This document shows positions 1 through 9,691 of a stretch of DNA of 64,000 nt, piece by piece. The stretch lies in NCBI GenBank assembly GCA_001803205.1, contig MHBE01000040.1:62001-126000 (forward strand), in the 5' to 3' direction. The number at the start of each line of letters is the position of its first letter. Position 1 is the first letter of the stretch. Position numbers and translations under genes: made by a program. The notes under the pieces are model-generated. The model searched no databases, was not told the origin of the DNA, and was given only the letters and a program-made list of their open reading frames with translations. This stretch comes from Lentisphaerae bacterium GWF2_38_69 (GTDB taxonomy: Bacteria; Verrucomicrobiota; Lentisphaeria; Victivallales; GWF2-38-69).

Positions 1-2
1 TA

Positions 3-479
3 ATTGATAACGCCAAGAGCCGTATCACCATATACATGGAAAGTTTTTCTAATTACAAAACAGGCGATTTGACAACTATACTTGATAAATTAGCTCAGAA
101 GGCAGCTAAAGGCATTAAAGTTAAAGCTTTGGTTCAAGATACTGTCGTAATGGGATCAGATTGGAATAAAACAAGAATTACCCAATTGTATAATGATTAT
201 AAAGATAACCCAACGGTACTTAATAATCTTGATATAAGATTATGCCATCTGGAAGAAACACTCTATGTTCATGCCAAAGTGATTGTTGTAGATTCAAACA
301 CCTTTTATCTGGGCTCTATAAATATTTCTAATAATTCAATGAATGAAGACCGTGAGCTTGGAATCATTATAAGCAATTCAGACATAGCTCAGGCAATAGA
401 GAGACAGTTTAGATCTGACTGGGATTATTTCTCTTCCACTCCCAATTCGTATTATGATTTGAACCCGAGCCATAAGTAA
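3..479 (+). CDS. Phospholipase D-like domain protein, 5' end outside window
   Basis: C-terminal part of a PLD-superfamily protein. The second HKD half-site is clear: 'HAKVIVVDSNTFYLGSINIS' fits H-x-K-x4-D followed by the conserved G-S-x-N strand. The frame is open upstream of the ORF-track ATG at 36 to the window edge (codons read IDNAKSRITIY), and the 'I..AK..I.IYM.SF' pattern is itself a typical PLD strand, so the gene almost certainly starts before the window. Members of the family are phosphodiesterases acting on phospholipids or nucleic acids; the substrate cannot be told from this half. The stop is at 477-479 and no terminator is visible directly after it. Confidence 0.8.
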   Translation: MDNAKSRITIYMESFSNYKTGDLTTILDKLAQKAAKGIKVKALVQDTVVMGSDWNKTRITQLYNDYKDNPTVLNNLDIRLCHLEETLYVHAKVIVVDSNTFYLGSINISNNSMNEDRELGIIISNSDIAQAIERQFRSDWDYFSSTPNSYYDLNPSHK

Positions 480-824
480 CACTGCATTCAATCTTATTGT
501 AAATATAAAAACAGAAATAAAGCGGGCAGTGTATTTCGTACGGCAAGCTCAGTCATATATAATTCGATTTTTCTAGTTTGGCCTGATGGACGCATGGAAA
601 TTCAAGATAAGATTTATATGACCCCTTTTGAAAAAGTTACGCAAAGCCAGAGCTAAAAATGTACAATAAACGGCTAAAGACCAGAATGAACGAAATTTAA
701 CATTGAGGGTTTCTACTGTTGATTGAATTGAGTTCATTTACTCTAAGTACGATTTAGTTTTGTGTTATTAGCTCGCTACACGGTCGGGAGACCCGTGCTA
801 CAAAAGACTACAATCACCCCTTAG
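480..824. other. 345-bp stretch without an intact gene
   Basis: No intact ORF is supported. A short open segment near 585-655 (+) reads DGRMEIQDKIYMTPFEKVTQSQS then stop; the '.MTPFEK' end is reminiscent of the C-terminus of some transposases/integrases, but it is too short to assign. An imperfect hairpin, CACGGTC-GGGA-GACCCGTG, lies near 779-797. Together with the broken genes that follow, this looks like a decayed region. Confidence 0.35.
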
Positions 825-1488
825 GTGAATGTCATAAATCTGACTTTGTCTTCTTATGCTCTGGGCACAGCTGTATTTGTCCTTTTTGCCGATATGCTTA
901 CAGCCAGATATGGGAGGAGGCCTATTATTCTTTTCTCACTCATCATTTTTACGCTTTCCGCCCTTCTTATAAGCGTCTCTCCCTGGATATGGGGTGATAA
1001 TATTTCTCAGAATAATGCAGTCTGTAGGACTAGGACTCTATATTATGGGAAGCAGTATGGTTATCAAAAACATAATGACCGAGAGAGAACAAATAAGGGC
1101 AACAGGTTTGATTTTAAGCGGCCTTGTCCTCTCTCCTGCCATATCACCTGTTATAGGAGCGGCCTTTATACTTCTGGCTCTGCTTTGTTCGTCTTCGCTT
1201 CTTATAGCCGGGATGATAACTTTCGGAGCAATTCTTATGAGAGGGGCCAACGCTCTGGTCAATACTACGACACAGGTAATTACAATTAACCGCTTTAAAA
1301 ACAGGGGCGGAGTGGCTCTCGGGATGGCAATCAGCGCCGGGATTGAAGTTCAGGGAATAAGCGTTATCCTGGTAACTCTTTTTCACAGCAAACCGCTTGA
1401 AGGACTAGTTATAATATCCATAGTTCTTTCAGCTATCGGAATAATTACATTTCATCTGATAAGAGAAAATCTGAATTATAAAGCTTAA
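825..1488 (+). pseudogene. Broken MFS transporter (Bcr/CflA-like)
   Basis: Two overlapping frames together encode an MFS drug-transporter remnant. Frame 1 (from GTG 825) carries the end of TM2 and the MFS loop-2/3 motif 'ADMLTARYGRRP'. Near 990-1000 the reading shifts to frame 2 ('RIMQSVGLGLYIMGSSMV', then 'SPAISPVIGAAF'), which jumps from around TM5 straight to the last TM helices. Compared with the intact 407-aa paralogue at 58489-59712, about 35 N-terminal residues and roughly TM5-TM9 are missing. A TAG lies directly before the GTG. One frameshift, an N-terminal truncation and an internal deletion make function very unlikely. Confidence 0.8.
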
Positions 1489-1526
1489 CAGTCAAACGGA
1501 ATAATATGTTGAGATGATTATTTTTT

Positions 1527-2023
1527 TCATAGATTGATAATGACTTCGCACTCCTCAAGCTGATATTCATCAGAAGCTTTGCTGTAAAGTTCATTTCTTA
1601 TATACTTTTCTATTTCAGTTAGCTGTATCTTGGTATACTCTTCCTTGTTGCCAATTTTCTTTTGAATTTCATCATCATTCAAATTTACGGGATGCAGCCA
1701 GCTTTCCAGTGTGAAGAGTTTACATATAGAAAAGAAATCTTCAAAGTTTCGGGTCTTGATATGGCTTGTATATGGCATAATTTCTATAGTACAGCCAAGT
1801 TTATGCAGCAACAGATGGCTTATTTTGTCCAAATCACAGTTCATATCAAGAAAAAAACGGGAATAAAATTCAAATCCTTTTCCATATGATGCAGGCGTAA
1901 CAAATGAAGCGCATCCGCCTTTATTTAACAGGTTATACGCTTTAAGGAAAAACTTTTTAAACCTTTAGGAACTCTATCTAATATCTTGTATTCTACTCCA
2001 TTGATCCTTATAATTCTACCCAT
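1527..2023 (-). pseudogene. Broken SAM-dependent methyltransferase-like gene
   Basis: The 105-aa ORF (1527-1844) is the 3' part of a longer broken gene. Reading upstream on the minus strand, a second frame gives 'FFLKAYNLLNKGGCASFVTP' and further residues, and a third begins with an ATG at 2023 (MGRIIRINGVEYKILDRVPK). Joined, they resemble the C-terminal half of a class I methyltransferase: the 'LLNKGG.ASFVTP' strand is the usual post-motif pattern (L.pGG....T). The SAM-binding G-rich motif is absent, so there has been an internal deletion plus at least two frameshifts (near 1850 and near 1955). The family call rests on pattern memory only. Confidence 0.5.
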
Positions 2024-2088
2024 ACGAATGATAGTTCAAAGCAACTGCTATCTGTGACTCAAACAGGTTCTTTGCGGATTAAACAATT

Positions 2089-2946
2089 ATGAAAAACTGG
2101 AAACCACAGCAGCTTATAGAAATCCTGATTGATTCAGCAAAGATTGCGTTGCGATACTACGGCAAACCAAAGAAAGAGATAAAAAAAGATTTAAGCATAG
2201 TTACAGTTGCGGATAAAACTATAGAGGCAAAGCTTGCATTGCTCTTCGATAAACCTGATGACCATATCTACATGATAGGAGAAGAAACAATCCTGCAGAA
2301 AGACAAATCATATCTGGAAGATGCCCTTAAGCACACCGCATGGATTGTTGACCCAATTGACGGAACTGTTCCTTATGCCAATGGCCTTGCCTACTGGGGA
2401 ATCTCAATTGGTTATGCTAAGAGAGGCGTTATTAAGGAAGGAGCAATCTATTTCCCGATAACTCACGATATGTATATTACGGACAAAGGAAAAGTTTACA
2501 CGGCAAAAATTAATCCTCTTTCTAATTCTATGCCTGAAATTAAAAACTTCTCTGTAATGAAAAAACCAGACATGAGGCTTAATAATTACGACATAGTAGT
2601 ATTAACTCAGAGTTTTGCAAAACACGGAATTATCGACATTCCAAACCCTGTAATTGTGCTTTGCTGCGCTACTGCCTCGTTCGCGTTTACTGCGGCAGGT
2701 AAATTTATGTCATATATAGGTTCCAGCATCAAAGTCTGGGATTATGCTGCAGCTTTTGCCATTCTTAAAAACCTTAACTTCATGATGACATTTATCGACA
2801 GAAGACAGATGTCGCCTGAAATAAAACTAAATCATGAACTTAAAGAAGACGGCTCTCTCAATCTGACAGTTAGAAAGAAAGTTATAGTAGGGGCAGACGA
2901 AGAAATTATCAATTACATTTTAAAAGCAGCAAAACAATTCGTCTAA
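2089..2946 (+). CDS. Inositol monophosphatase family protein
   Basis: A 285-aa cytosolic sugar-phosphate phosphatase of the IMPase/FBPase/CysQ superfamily. The metal-binding signature is clear: 'IGEE' (about residue 64), 'WIVDPIDGT' (about 85-93) and 'WDYAAA' near residue 223, which supply the carboxylates that bind Mg2+. The length is normal for the family (about 260-290). Candidate substrates are inositol phosphates, fructose bisphosphate, histidinol phosphate or PAP, and the sequence alone does not decide among them. There is no recognisable Shine-Dalgarno before the ATG. The gene is convergent with the SpoIIE phosphatase, 29 bp away, and is not obviously in an operon. Confidence 0.85.
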   Translation: MKNWKPQQLIEILIDSAKIALRYYGKPKKEIKKDLSIVTVADKTIEAKLALLFDKPDDHIYMIGEETILQKDKSYLEDALKHTAWIVDPIDGTVPYANGLAYWGISIGYAKRGVIKEGAIYFPITHDMYITDKGKVYTAKINPLSNSMPEIKNFSVMKKPDMRLNNYDIVVLTQSFAKHGIIDIPNPVIVLCCATASFAFTAAGKFMSYIGSSIKVWDYAAAFAILKNLNFMMTFIDRRQMSPEIKLNHELKEDGSLNLTVRKKVIVGADEEIINYILKAAKQFV

Positions 2947-2975
2947 AGCTGTATTGACCAAAGTTCACTTTTTGA

Positions 2976-4922
2976 CTATCCGTTATACTTTAGGATAAAC
3001 AAAGTTATATCATCAGACTGTTCAGCTCCTACTGCGTGCACGCTAATGCTGTCAAGAACTTTCACAGCTATATCCTGAATTTTTATATCCCTATAACTAT
3101 TGACAATATCAAGGAGTTTATCGTCAGAAAATTCAACGGAATCTCTGCTCATTGCTTCAGTTATTCCATCTGTGTATAGCAGGAATATATCGCCTTTTTC
3201 AAGTTTAATACTTTCCTTGACATATTCTGATGTATCGAAAATCCCAAGAGCTGTATAAAATGTATCGGCTTTCAAATAACTGAAGACATTTCCTTTTTTT
3301 ATCAGAGGTGAATTATGACCGGCATTGCAGTATTGAAGTTCGCCTGTTCGAATATCAAATATACAAAGGAAAAAAGTCACGAACATTACCGAGTCATTCT
3401 CTCTGCACAATTCAATATTAATAGCTCTAACAGCATCAGCGACACTTAGCCCCATTCCAATTTTTGCTCTCAATAAAGTTTTCGCGACGGCCATAAACAG
3501 AGCTGCAGGAACTCCTTTCCCTGACACATCACCTATTGCAAAACAAAGTTTGTCTTCAGAGATAAAGAAAAAATCATATAAATCTCCTGCTACCTCTTTT
3601 GCGGGAATGAGTTTAGCATAGATTTCAAACTCTTTACAGTCAGGAAATTGACGCGGAAGCAGGCTCTGCTGAATTTCTTTGCCGATAGCCAAATCCCTTT
3701 CTATCTTTTCTTTAGCTGCTGTAGTTTCCTTAAGATTCTGAATATATTTAATAAGGTTTCCCTGCATCTTTATGAACGAATCGCTTAGTACTCCTATCTC
3801 GTCAGAAGATTTCAGATGAGGAATTTCCGCATTAAAGTCTCCCTGCCCTATCTTATTGGTGGCTTTTGCTAGTTTTTTCAAGGGCATAGTAGCCCTGGCA
3901 GAAAAGATCAAAATCATTACGAGGACAATGACATACCCTATTACTCCTATTACAAAAAGTTCAAGGGTAATGGAGTCAAGCTTTGAATACAGTTCGTTTT
4001 CAGGTATAACTATCCCCAAAGACCAGCCTGTGGTCTCAAGCGGCTGATAGAAGACTATGGCTTTGTCCTTTAGAGTTCTGGAGAAATATCTTATCTGCCC
4101 TGATTTGCCTGCTGTCATGTCCTTGCCGATTCTCATTTCATCGGGATCATTGTATTTTTTAGCTAGTTCGGAGAATGTGACAGACTTTTTGAAGTATTCT
4201 TTATTAGGATGAGCAATAAAAGTTTCTCTTGCAGAAAGAAGAAAAGCATATCCGGATTTGAATATAATTATTTTGCCGACTAAATCTTGAAGCCAGTCGA
4301 GCTCCAGGTCACAGGCAACAACACCAATAAACTCTTTCACACCATTTACATCTCTGTAGAAAGGTTCAGAATAAGTAACCATCCATACATCGCCTCCTCC
4401 CTCATCATAATACGGTTCACTCCATACTCCTTTTCCCAGTTTTTTGGGAAGAGTGTACCAATCCCATTTGAAATAATCGTACTTTTCATCACTCTCTTCA
4501 TCGTTTGAATATGTAACAACTCCACCAGGCTTATATACATAGGGATCAAAGTAATATTTGTTTTTATCAAACTTATAAGGTTCAAAGGCTATTGTGCAGC
4601 CATATATTTCCTGATTATTCCTGACAACATCAAGCTGAAGCTCCTTTAATTCGTTTGCGTCTATCTGACTGAAGTTATTCATAACGAATCCCAAATCCTG
4701 GGATACTTTTTTTATAGGCAGAAGAATGTTATCTATTTCATTAAGTGTAGAACTCTGAAGGTTTTTGATATTTTCGGCATTATTCTGGAGTATGAGCGCC
4801 TTGGAAACGCTGTAGTTATATATAAGTACAGCCAAAAAGATAGCAACCACAATTGTAATAATTGACAAGCTAAGCTTTAACGAAAAACTCCTTCGGATTC
4901 CAAACAACATATTTATTTTCAC
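2976..4922 (-). CDS. Cache-HAMP-SpoIIE (PP2C) membrane phosphatase
   Basis: A 648-aa sensor phosphatase. Layout: TM1 about 13-35; periplasmic double-Cache sensor about 40-305 ('GVWSEPYYDEGG', 'FIGVVACDLELDWL'); TM2 about 314-336; HAMP about 337-390; a short coiled coil; and a SpoIIE/RsbU-type PP2C domain about 430-645 with 'AGDLYDF', 'IGDVSGKGVPAALFMA', 'YTDGITEA' and 'QSDDITLFIL', which carry the acidic Mn2+ ligands. Proteins of this type dephosphorylate anti-anti-sigma (STAS) proteins in partner-switching pathways in response to an external ligand. No STAS or anti-sigma partner lies in this window. Its 5' end faces another Cache protein across a 142-bp divergent intergenic region. Confidence 0.9.
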   Translation of the reverse strand: MKINMLFGIRRSFSLKLSLSIITIVVAIFLAVLIYNYSVSKALILQNNAENIKNLQSSTLNEIDNILLPIKKVSQDLGFVMNNFSQIDANELKELQLDVVRNNQEIYGCTIAFEPYKFDKNKYYFDPYVYKPGGVVTYSNDEESDEKYDYFKWDWYTLPKKLGKGVWSEPYYDEGGGDVWMVTYSEPFYRDVNGVKEFIGVVACDLELDWLQDLVGKIIIFKSGYAFLLSARETFIAHPNKEYFKKSVTFSELAKKYNDPDEMRIGKDMTAGKSGQIRYFSRTLKDKAIVFYQPLETTGWSLGIVIPENELYSKLDSITLELFVIGVIGYVIVLVMILIFSARATMPLKKLAKATNKIGQGDFNAEIPHLKSSDEIGVLSDSFIKMQGNLIKYIQNLKETTAAKEKIERDLAIGKEIQQSLLPRQFPDCKEFEIYAKLIPAKEVAGDLYDFFFISEDKLCFAIGDVSGKGVPAALFMAVAKTLLRAKIGMGLSVADAVRAINIELCRENDSVMFVTFFLCIFDIRTGELQYCNAGHNSPLIKKGNVFSYLKADTFYTALGIFDTSEYVKESIKLEKGDIFLLYTDGITEAMSRDSVEFSDDKLLDIVNSYRDIKIQDIAVKVLDSISVHAVGAEQSDDITLFILKYNG

Positions 4923-5064
4923 GACACTTCCCTTATATTCCTAATGCTTTAATTTTCTTTTATCTGTATAAATTTAGTTTTCTGAAGATAATGGAATTGT
5001 AAGTATCTATCGTTATACTTCAATACAAGATGGAATTTAAAAAGTAACATGGAGGGTACCTGAT

Positions 5065-6114
5065 ATGTTGGAGTCTGCAATTAGAAATAAATCACGGACT
5101 ATCATAGTAGTTCTTTCTGCAGTTATTCTGCTGCTTGGATTGTTTACGATATATAAATATCTTCTTATAAAAGATAGTCTCAAAACGACACTCACTACCG
5201 AAATATCCCTTATAAACAATGCCACAATTTCTCTCTCCAGGGAAGAGTCTACCGTACAGGAAATGGCCGACTATTTCTGCGAAAAGTTCAAGCAGGGCAG
5301 TTATGCTTTCACAAAAGAATCTTTAAATAATTTTATTGAAGACATTAATCCTTTCCAGAAAAGCATTCTTCAGGCCAACAAAAATATAAACGGAGCCTGG
5401 ACTACCTTAAATCCTGATCTTTTTATGGAAATAAAAGGCAAGAAGATAACCTTCCAGAATTTCTCTTATACATGCTGGTACCACAGAGACGAGAAGAATA
5501 ACATAGTCAAAGCACCGAGACTTAACGAGAGAATCACACCAGAAACAGACCCGTACTATTTCAAAGCAGCAGAAGAGGGAAAACTTATCATCACAGAAAT
5601 TTATACTGACCAGAAATTAGGAATTGAAATGATATCTCTTGCAACTCCAATGTATATTGACGATAAGCTTCTGGGAGTAACAGGGATAGATATAGCCGCA
5701 CAAGATATTTCTAAATCTGTACAGGAAATGGATGAAGTTTCAAGAGATACCGAAATATTCATTTTCGATCCTCATGGCAAATTCATAATTGGTTCAGCGA
5801 CACCAGACAAAGAGCTTACTGCATACATTCAGAAAGTATGCCTGGCATCCGGAAATAAATCAGAAAAGAGCACTATACTGAATAACAAACTAATACTTAT
5901 TGAAGACAAGAACAATGAGGGGCCTTTTATAGCTGGGGAAATACCCCTTAATTCAGTTCAGGGGAATTTAAAATGTATTCTCTATACCCTTTATTGTTCG
6001 CTTGTATTGCTTTTAGTCCTGATAATAATTATTCTGGCGCTCGTAAAGAAAGATTTTTCTGAACCGGAGATACCAGACACCAATACCCCTTACAAAAAGG
6101 AGACGAAATTATGA
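5065..6114 (+). CDS. Stand-alone Cache-domain membrane protein
   Basis: A 349-aa protein with TM1 at about 11-33, a periplasmic double-Cache domain (about 40-305, including 'TPETDPYYFKAAEEGK' and 'LLGVTGIDIAAQDISK'), a second TM (about 308-330) and a cytosolic tail of about 20 residues. It has no HAMP, kinase, phosphatase, GGDEF or MCP output domain, unlike most Cache proteins. A strong ribosome binding site (GGAGGG) precedes the ATG. It is divergent from the Cache-HAMP-SpoIIE phosphatase, and its stop overlaps the start of the next gene (ATGA), so it is translationally coupled to a cupin. It could be a ligand-binding accessory subunit for the neighbouring phosphatase; that is inference from context. 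Confidence 0.8.
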   Translation: MLESAIRNKSRTIIVVLSAVILLLGLFTIYKYLLIKDSLKTTLTTEISLINNATISLSREESTVQEMADYFCEKFKQGSYAFTKESLNNFIEDINPFQKSILQANKNINGAWTTLNPDLFMEIKGKKITFQNFSYTCWYHRDEKNNIVKAPRLNERITPETDPYYFKAAEEGKLIITEIYTDQKLGIEMISLATPMYIDDKLLGVTGIDIAAQDISKSVQEMDEVSRDTEIFIFDPHGKFIIGSATPDKELTAYIQKVCLASGNKSEKSTILNNKLILIEDKNNEGPFIAGEIPLNSVQGNLKCILYTLYCSLVLLLVLIIIILALVKKDFSEPEIPDTNTPYKKETKL

Positions 6115-6464
6115 TCGCAACTTCTTCCTGTCAAGTTCAATTCAACAAAGTTGACGCAGCCAAAAACACTTTTATTCAAGTGCTTATTCCGCCAGCTGAT
6201 AACAACAATTTCATCATGAGAAAATTCATTGTCAGAAAAGGCGGGATGATTCCTGCTCATAAAAACCTTGTTGAACATCAGCAATATGTCCTGTCCGGCA
6301 AAGCTGAACTTATGATAGGAAATGAAACTGTCAATGTTCAGAAAGACAGCGTTGTTTTCATCCCTGCCGAAGTTGCTCATTCCTACAGAAATACTGGCGA
6401 TACCGACTTTGAATTCCTCTGCATCATCCCGAAAAAAGAAGACAAGATGACGCTTATAGATTAA
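6111..6464 (+). CDS. Small cupin-domain protein
   Basis: A 117-aa single-domain cupin (cupin_2 type). It shows the barrel motif 1 pattern 'GGMIPAHKN....EHQQYVLSGKAEL' with two candidate metal-binding His residues, and motif 2 'DSVVFIPAEVAHSYRN' with the third His. Small cupins serve as metal-dependent enzymes or ligand-binding proteins, and the reaction cannot be inferred. Its start overlaps the stop of the Cache membrane protein by four bases, so the two are co-translated, which suggests a link between the sensed ligand and the cupin. Confidence 0.8.
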   Translation: MIATSSCQVQFNKVDAAKNTFIQVLIPPADNNNFIMRKFIVRKGGMIPAHKNLVEHQQYVLSGKAELMIGNETVNVQKDSVVFIPAEVAHSYRNTGDTDFEFLCIIPKKEDKMTLID

Positions 6465-6556
6465 AATCAGCTTCCGCCAGCCCCAAACGCAGGACGGTTT
6501 AGAAGGTACCCTATACACTAAGGTCTATACAGAAACAAAGTTTTTTCGTTGAATTC

Positions 6557-9500
6557 TCAAGATTTCTTCTTCGATTTAACACCATCAATAATTTTCTGAA
6601 TCAGCACATAGAAAATCGGAACGAGTATAGTTCCGAAAATGCATGAAATCAGCATCCCTCCAAAAATAACCGTGCCAAGGGATTTTCTGCTTATAGCTCC
6701 TGCTCCTGATGCCACCACGAGAGGAATAACTCCAAGCACAAATGCTATTGATGTCATCAAAACTGAACGGAAACGCAGTTTTGCTGCAAAGACAGCCGCA
6801 TCGAATACACTCATCCCTTTTTCATGCTGTTCTTTGGCAAATTCAACAATTAGAATAGCTGTTTTGCATGCAAGTCCGAAAAGTATCACAAACCCCACTT
6901 GAGTATAAATATTATTCTCTACATTCCACATCCATAAAAAAGCAAGCGACCCCAGAAAGGCTATTGGCACTGAAAGCATTACAGCCATAGGAATCATCCA
7001 GCTCTCATATTGAGCTACAAGGAACAGATAAATAAAGAGCAGCGCAAACGCGAATATATAGATAGTTTTATTGCCTGCAAGTTTTTCCTGATAAGACATA
7101 TCCGTCCATTCGTATTTATATCCTCTCGGAAGGTTGGTGCTTGCTATTTCCTCCATAGCTTTCATTGCCTGCCCTGAACTGTATCCGGGAGCCGCGTCCC
7201 CATTGATAGTAACCGAAGAATATAAGTTATACCTATTCATAAACTGAGGCGCATATCTCATTTCAGGAATTATCAAAGTATCGAGGGGCACCATATCATT
7301 TGAACTATTTTTAACATATAGGTTGTCCAATCCATCAAGATTTGAACGATAAGCCTCCTGAGCCTGGATTTCTACCTTGTAGGTTTTGCCGAACTTATTG
7401 AAGTCATTTACATAGGTATAACCGGTAAAACCTTTCATAGCAGTATTTATTTCATTTATGGAAACTCCCATTTTCATAGCCTTGTCCCTGTCTATATCAA
7501 GAAAATAATTAGGCACATTTGCCTTGAACGTAGTAAAGGCCATACCGATTTCCGGTCTCTGGTTTGCCGCTACAATAATTTTATTGGCTACTGATGAAAG
7601 TTCCTGAGGGGTACTGGAATTGGTAGTATCCTGCAGCACGAAAGAAAAACCTCCAGTCGAACCTAGGCCAGGTATTGCGGGGATATTAAAAGGCGCTATC
7701 TGAGCGCCTGGCATCTTCTTAAAACTCATATATAGATTGCGGATTATACCGAAAACACTCGTAGCATATTCTTGTCTCTTTGACCAGTCGTCAAGAGTTC
7801 CTATGACAAAAGCATTATTAGAAGAGCTTGTATTATTAATTATGCTAAATCCGTTAGTGGCTATTACATTTGTTATACCAGGAACTTTAATCATCATATT
7901 TGTTATTTCAGATGTTATATTCTGAGTTCTTGGCATTGCAGCAGCATCAGGAAGCTGAACATTTACCATAAAAGCTCCCTGATCTTCAGCCGGGACAAAG
8001 CCTTTGGGTATAATTGTATATAATTTTCCGCTAAGCAGAGCCAGAATGCCGTATAAGATTATCAGGATTACGGCTTTTCTTACTAGGCTGGATAAGAGTG
8101 AAGTATAACCATTAGTCAGCGAACCGAAAAAAGTATTGAACCATCTGAAAAAGAAAAACTTCTTCTTATGTGAAGAAGTATCGACCGGTTTAAGGATCAT
8201 CGCGCTGAGTGCAGGGCTTAAAGTAAGCGCGTTTATCGATGAGATAAGGACAGCTATTGAAATAGTTATCCCAAATTGTCTGTACATTTCGCCGGTAATT
8301 CCAGGCATGAAACATATAGGAATAAACATAGCAAGAAGAACCAGAGTTGTAGCTATAACAGGCGAAGTAACAAGCTCCATTGTCTTTATGGCAGCTTCTT
8401 TCGGCGAGAGCTTTTCTTCCTCCATCATACGGTTAACGCTTTCAATAACCACAATAGCGTCATCTACAACTATGCCGATTGCCAGGATAAGCGCGAAAAG
8501 AGTAATAAGATTTATGGAGTAACCTATTAGATACAAAAATGCAAAAGTTCCGATAAGCGAAACAGGAATAGCGATTGTAGGAACCAGCGTGGCTCTCCAG
8601 TCCTGCAGAAAAATAAAAGTTACCAGAATCACAAGCAAAACTGCTTCAAAAAGAGTCTTTACAGCTTCATCGATAGAGGCCTGAATAAACTTGGTAGTAT
8701 CATACTGAACTCCATAGTCAAGATCAGGAGGAAATCTGGTTTTTAGTTCTTCAAGTTTTTTTCTGCATTGTTCCGCTATCTGTATTCCGTTGGCATCAGA
8801 AAGCTGATACACGGCAAGGAGCGCAGCCGGCTTTCCATTTAGGGCACACGACTGGTTATAATTCTCAGAGCCAAGTTCGACTTTCGCGATATCTTTGATT
8901 TTGACGCTGCTTCCATCGGGTAATGCTTTGATAATTATATTTTCAAACTCAGATACTGTTTCCATTCTTCCCTGAGTCTGCAATATATACCTGAATATTT
9001 GATCTTTTGAGCACGGCATATCACCCAAAGCACCCGCAGAAGATTGAGTATTCTGCTGCTGTATAGCATTTGTAACATCTGCTACACAGATTCCCAGATT
9101 GGCCATAAGGTCAGGGTTTAGCCATATTCTCATAGAATAGTTAGATCCCCCAAGAACCTGAACATCGCCAACACCTATAATTCTGGCAAGCTCATCTTTG
9201 ATGTAGAGATTTATATAATTAATAAGAAAATTCGAATCATATGTTTCTTTAGGAGAGAAAAGAGTTATGCCGAGAAGCATATTTGCAGACTTTTCCTTGA
9301 CTGTAACTCCCAAGTCTATTACTTCTTTGGGAAGAGTCGGTTCTGCTATGCGTTCTTTATTCTGAACATTAACCGTATTTATGTCCCCGTCGCTTCCAGG
9401 AGGGAATGTAACGGTTATCATGGCAGTACCATCGTCAGAACATGTCGATGATATATACATCATGTTCTTTACGCCGTTAACCTGGGTTTCAATCGGTTGA

Positions 9501-9688
9501 ATAACAGTTTTCAAAATTGTTTCCGCGCTCGCTCCTGGGTAGGAAGCAGAAATCTGAATCTGAGAAGGAGTAATATCGGGGTACTGCGTGACAGGCAGAG
9601 AAGATATTGAAACAAGCCCTGCAATTGTTATAATAATCGAAATTACAAAGGCAAACCGCGGCCGTTCTATAAAAAACTTGCTAAGCAT
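6557..9688 (-). CDS. RND multidrug efflux transporter, HAE1 family (AcrB-like)
   Basis: A 1043-aa inner-membrane pump, the usual AcrB/MexB length, opening with 'FIERPRFAFVISIIITIAG' like other HAE1 proteins. The proton-relay residues are present: the Asp pair in TM4 ('GIVVDDAIVVIESVNR') and the TM10 Lys ('GLACKTAILIVEFAKE'). Two large periplasmic porter/docking regions follow TM1 and TM7 as expected. It acts as a proton-driven trimer exporting hydrophobic compounds through an adaptor and an outer-membrane channel. It lies 3 bp downstream of the adaptor gene. No TolC-type gene is in the window, so the channel must be encoded elsewhere. Confidence 0.95.
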   Translation of the reverse strand: MLSKFFIERPRFAFVISIIITIAGLVSISSLPVTQYPDITPSQIQISASYPGASAETILKTVIQPIETQVNGVKNMMYISSTCSDDGTAMITVTFPPGSDGDINTVNVQNKERIAEPTLPKEVIDLGVTVKEKSANMLLGITLFSPKETYDSNFLINYINLYIKDELARIIGVGDVQVLGGSNYSMRIWLNPDLMANLGICVADVTNAIQQQNTQSSAGALGDMPCSKDQIFRYILQTQGRMETVSEFENIIIKALPDGSSVKIKDIAKVELGSENYNQSCALNGKPAALLAVYQLSDANGIQIAEQCRKKLEELKTRFPPDLDYGVQYDTTKFIQASIDEAVKTLFEAVLLVILVTFIFLQDWRATLVPTIAIPVSLIGTFAFLYLIGYSINLITLFALILAIGIVVDDAIVVIESVNRMMEEEKLSPKEAAIKTMELVTSPVIATTLVLLAMFIPICFMPGITGEMYRQFGITISIAVLISSINALTLSPALSAMILKPVDTSSHKKKFFFFRWFNTFFGSLTNGYTSLLSSLVRKAVILIILYGILALLSGKLYTIIPKGFVPAEDQGAFMVNVQLPDAAAMPRTQNITSEITNMMIKVPGITNVIATNGFSIINNTSSSNNAFVIGTLDDWSKRQEYATSVFGIIRNLYMSFKKMPGAQIAPFNIPAIPGLGSTGGFSFVLQDTTNSSTPQELSSVANKIIVAANQRPEIGMAFTTFKANVPNYFLDIDRDKAMKMGVSINEINTAMKGFTGYTYVNDFNKFGKTYKVEIQAQEAYRSNLDGLDNLYVKNSSNDMVPLDTLIIPEMRYAPQFMNRYNLYSSVTINGDAAPGYSSGQAMKAMEEIASTNLPRGYKYEWTDMSYQEKLAGNKTIYIFAFALLFIYLFLVAQYESWMIPMAVMLSVPIAFLGSLAFLWMWNVENNIYTQVGFVILFGLACKTAILIVEFAKEQHEKGMSVFDAAVFAAKLRFRSVLMTSIAFVLGVIPLVVASGAGAISRKSLGTVIFGGMLISCIFGTILVPIFYVLIQKIIDGVKSKKKS

Positions 9689-9691
9689 CTT

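Noticed and set aside
770-800. Hairpin resembling a tRNA arm (GCTCGCTACACGGTCGGGAGACCCGTGCTAC)
   Set aside because: No acceptor stem, T-loop GTTCRANYC or anticodon arm could be built around it.
6639-8530. Plus-strand ORFs inside the RND pump gene
   Set aside because: Shadows of the AcrB-like gene; low-complexity translations without recognisable motifs.
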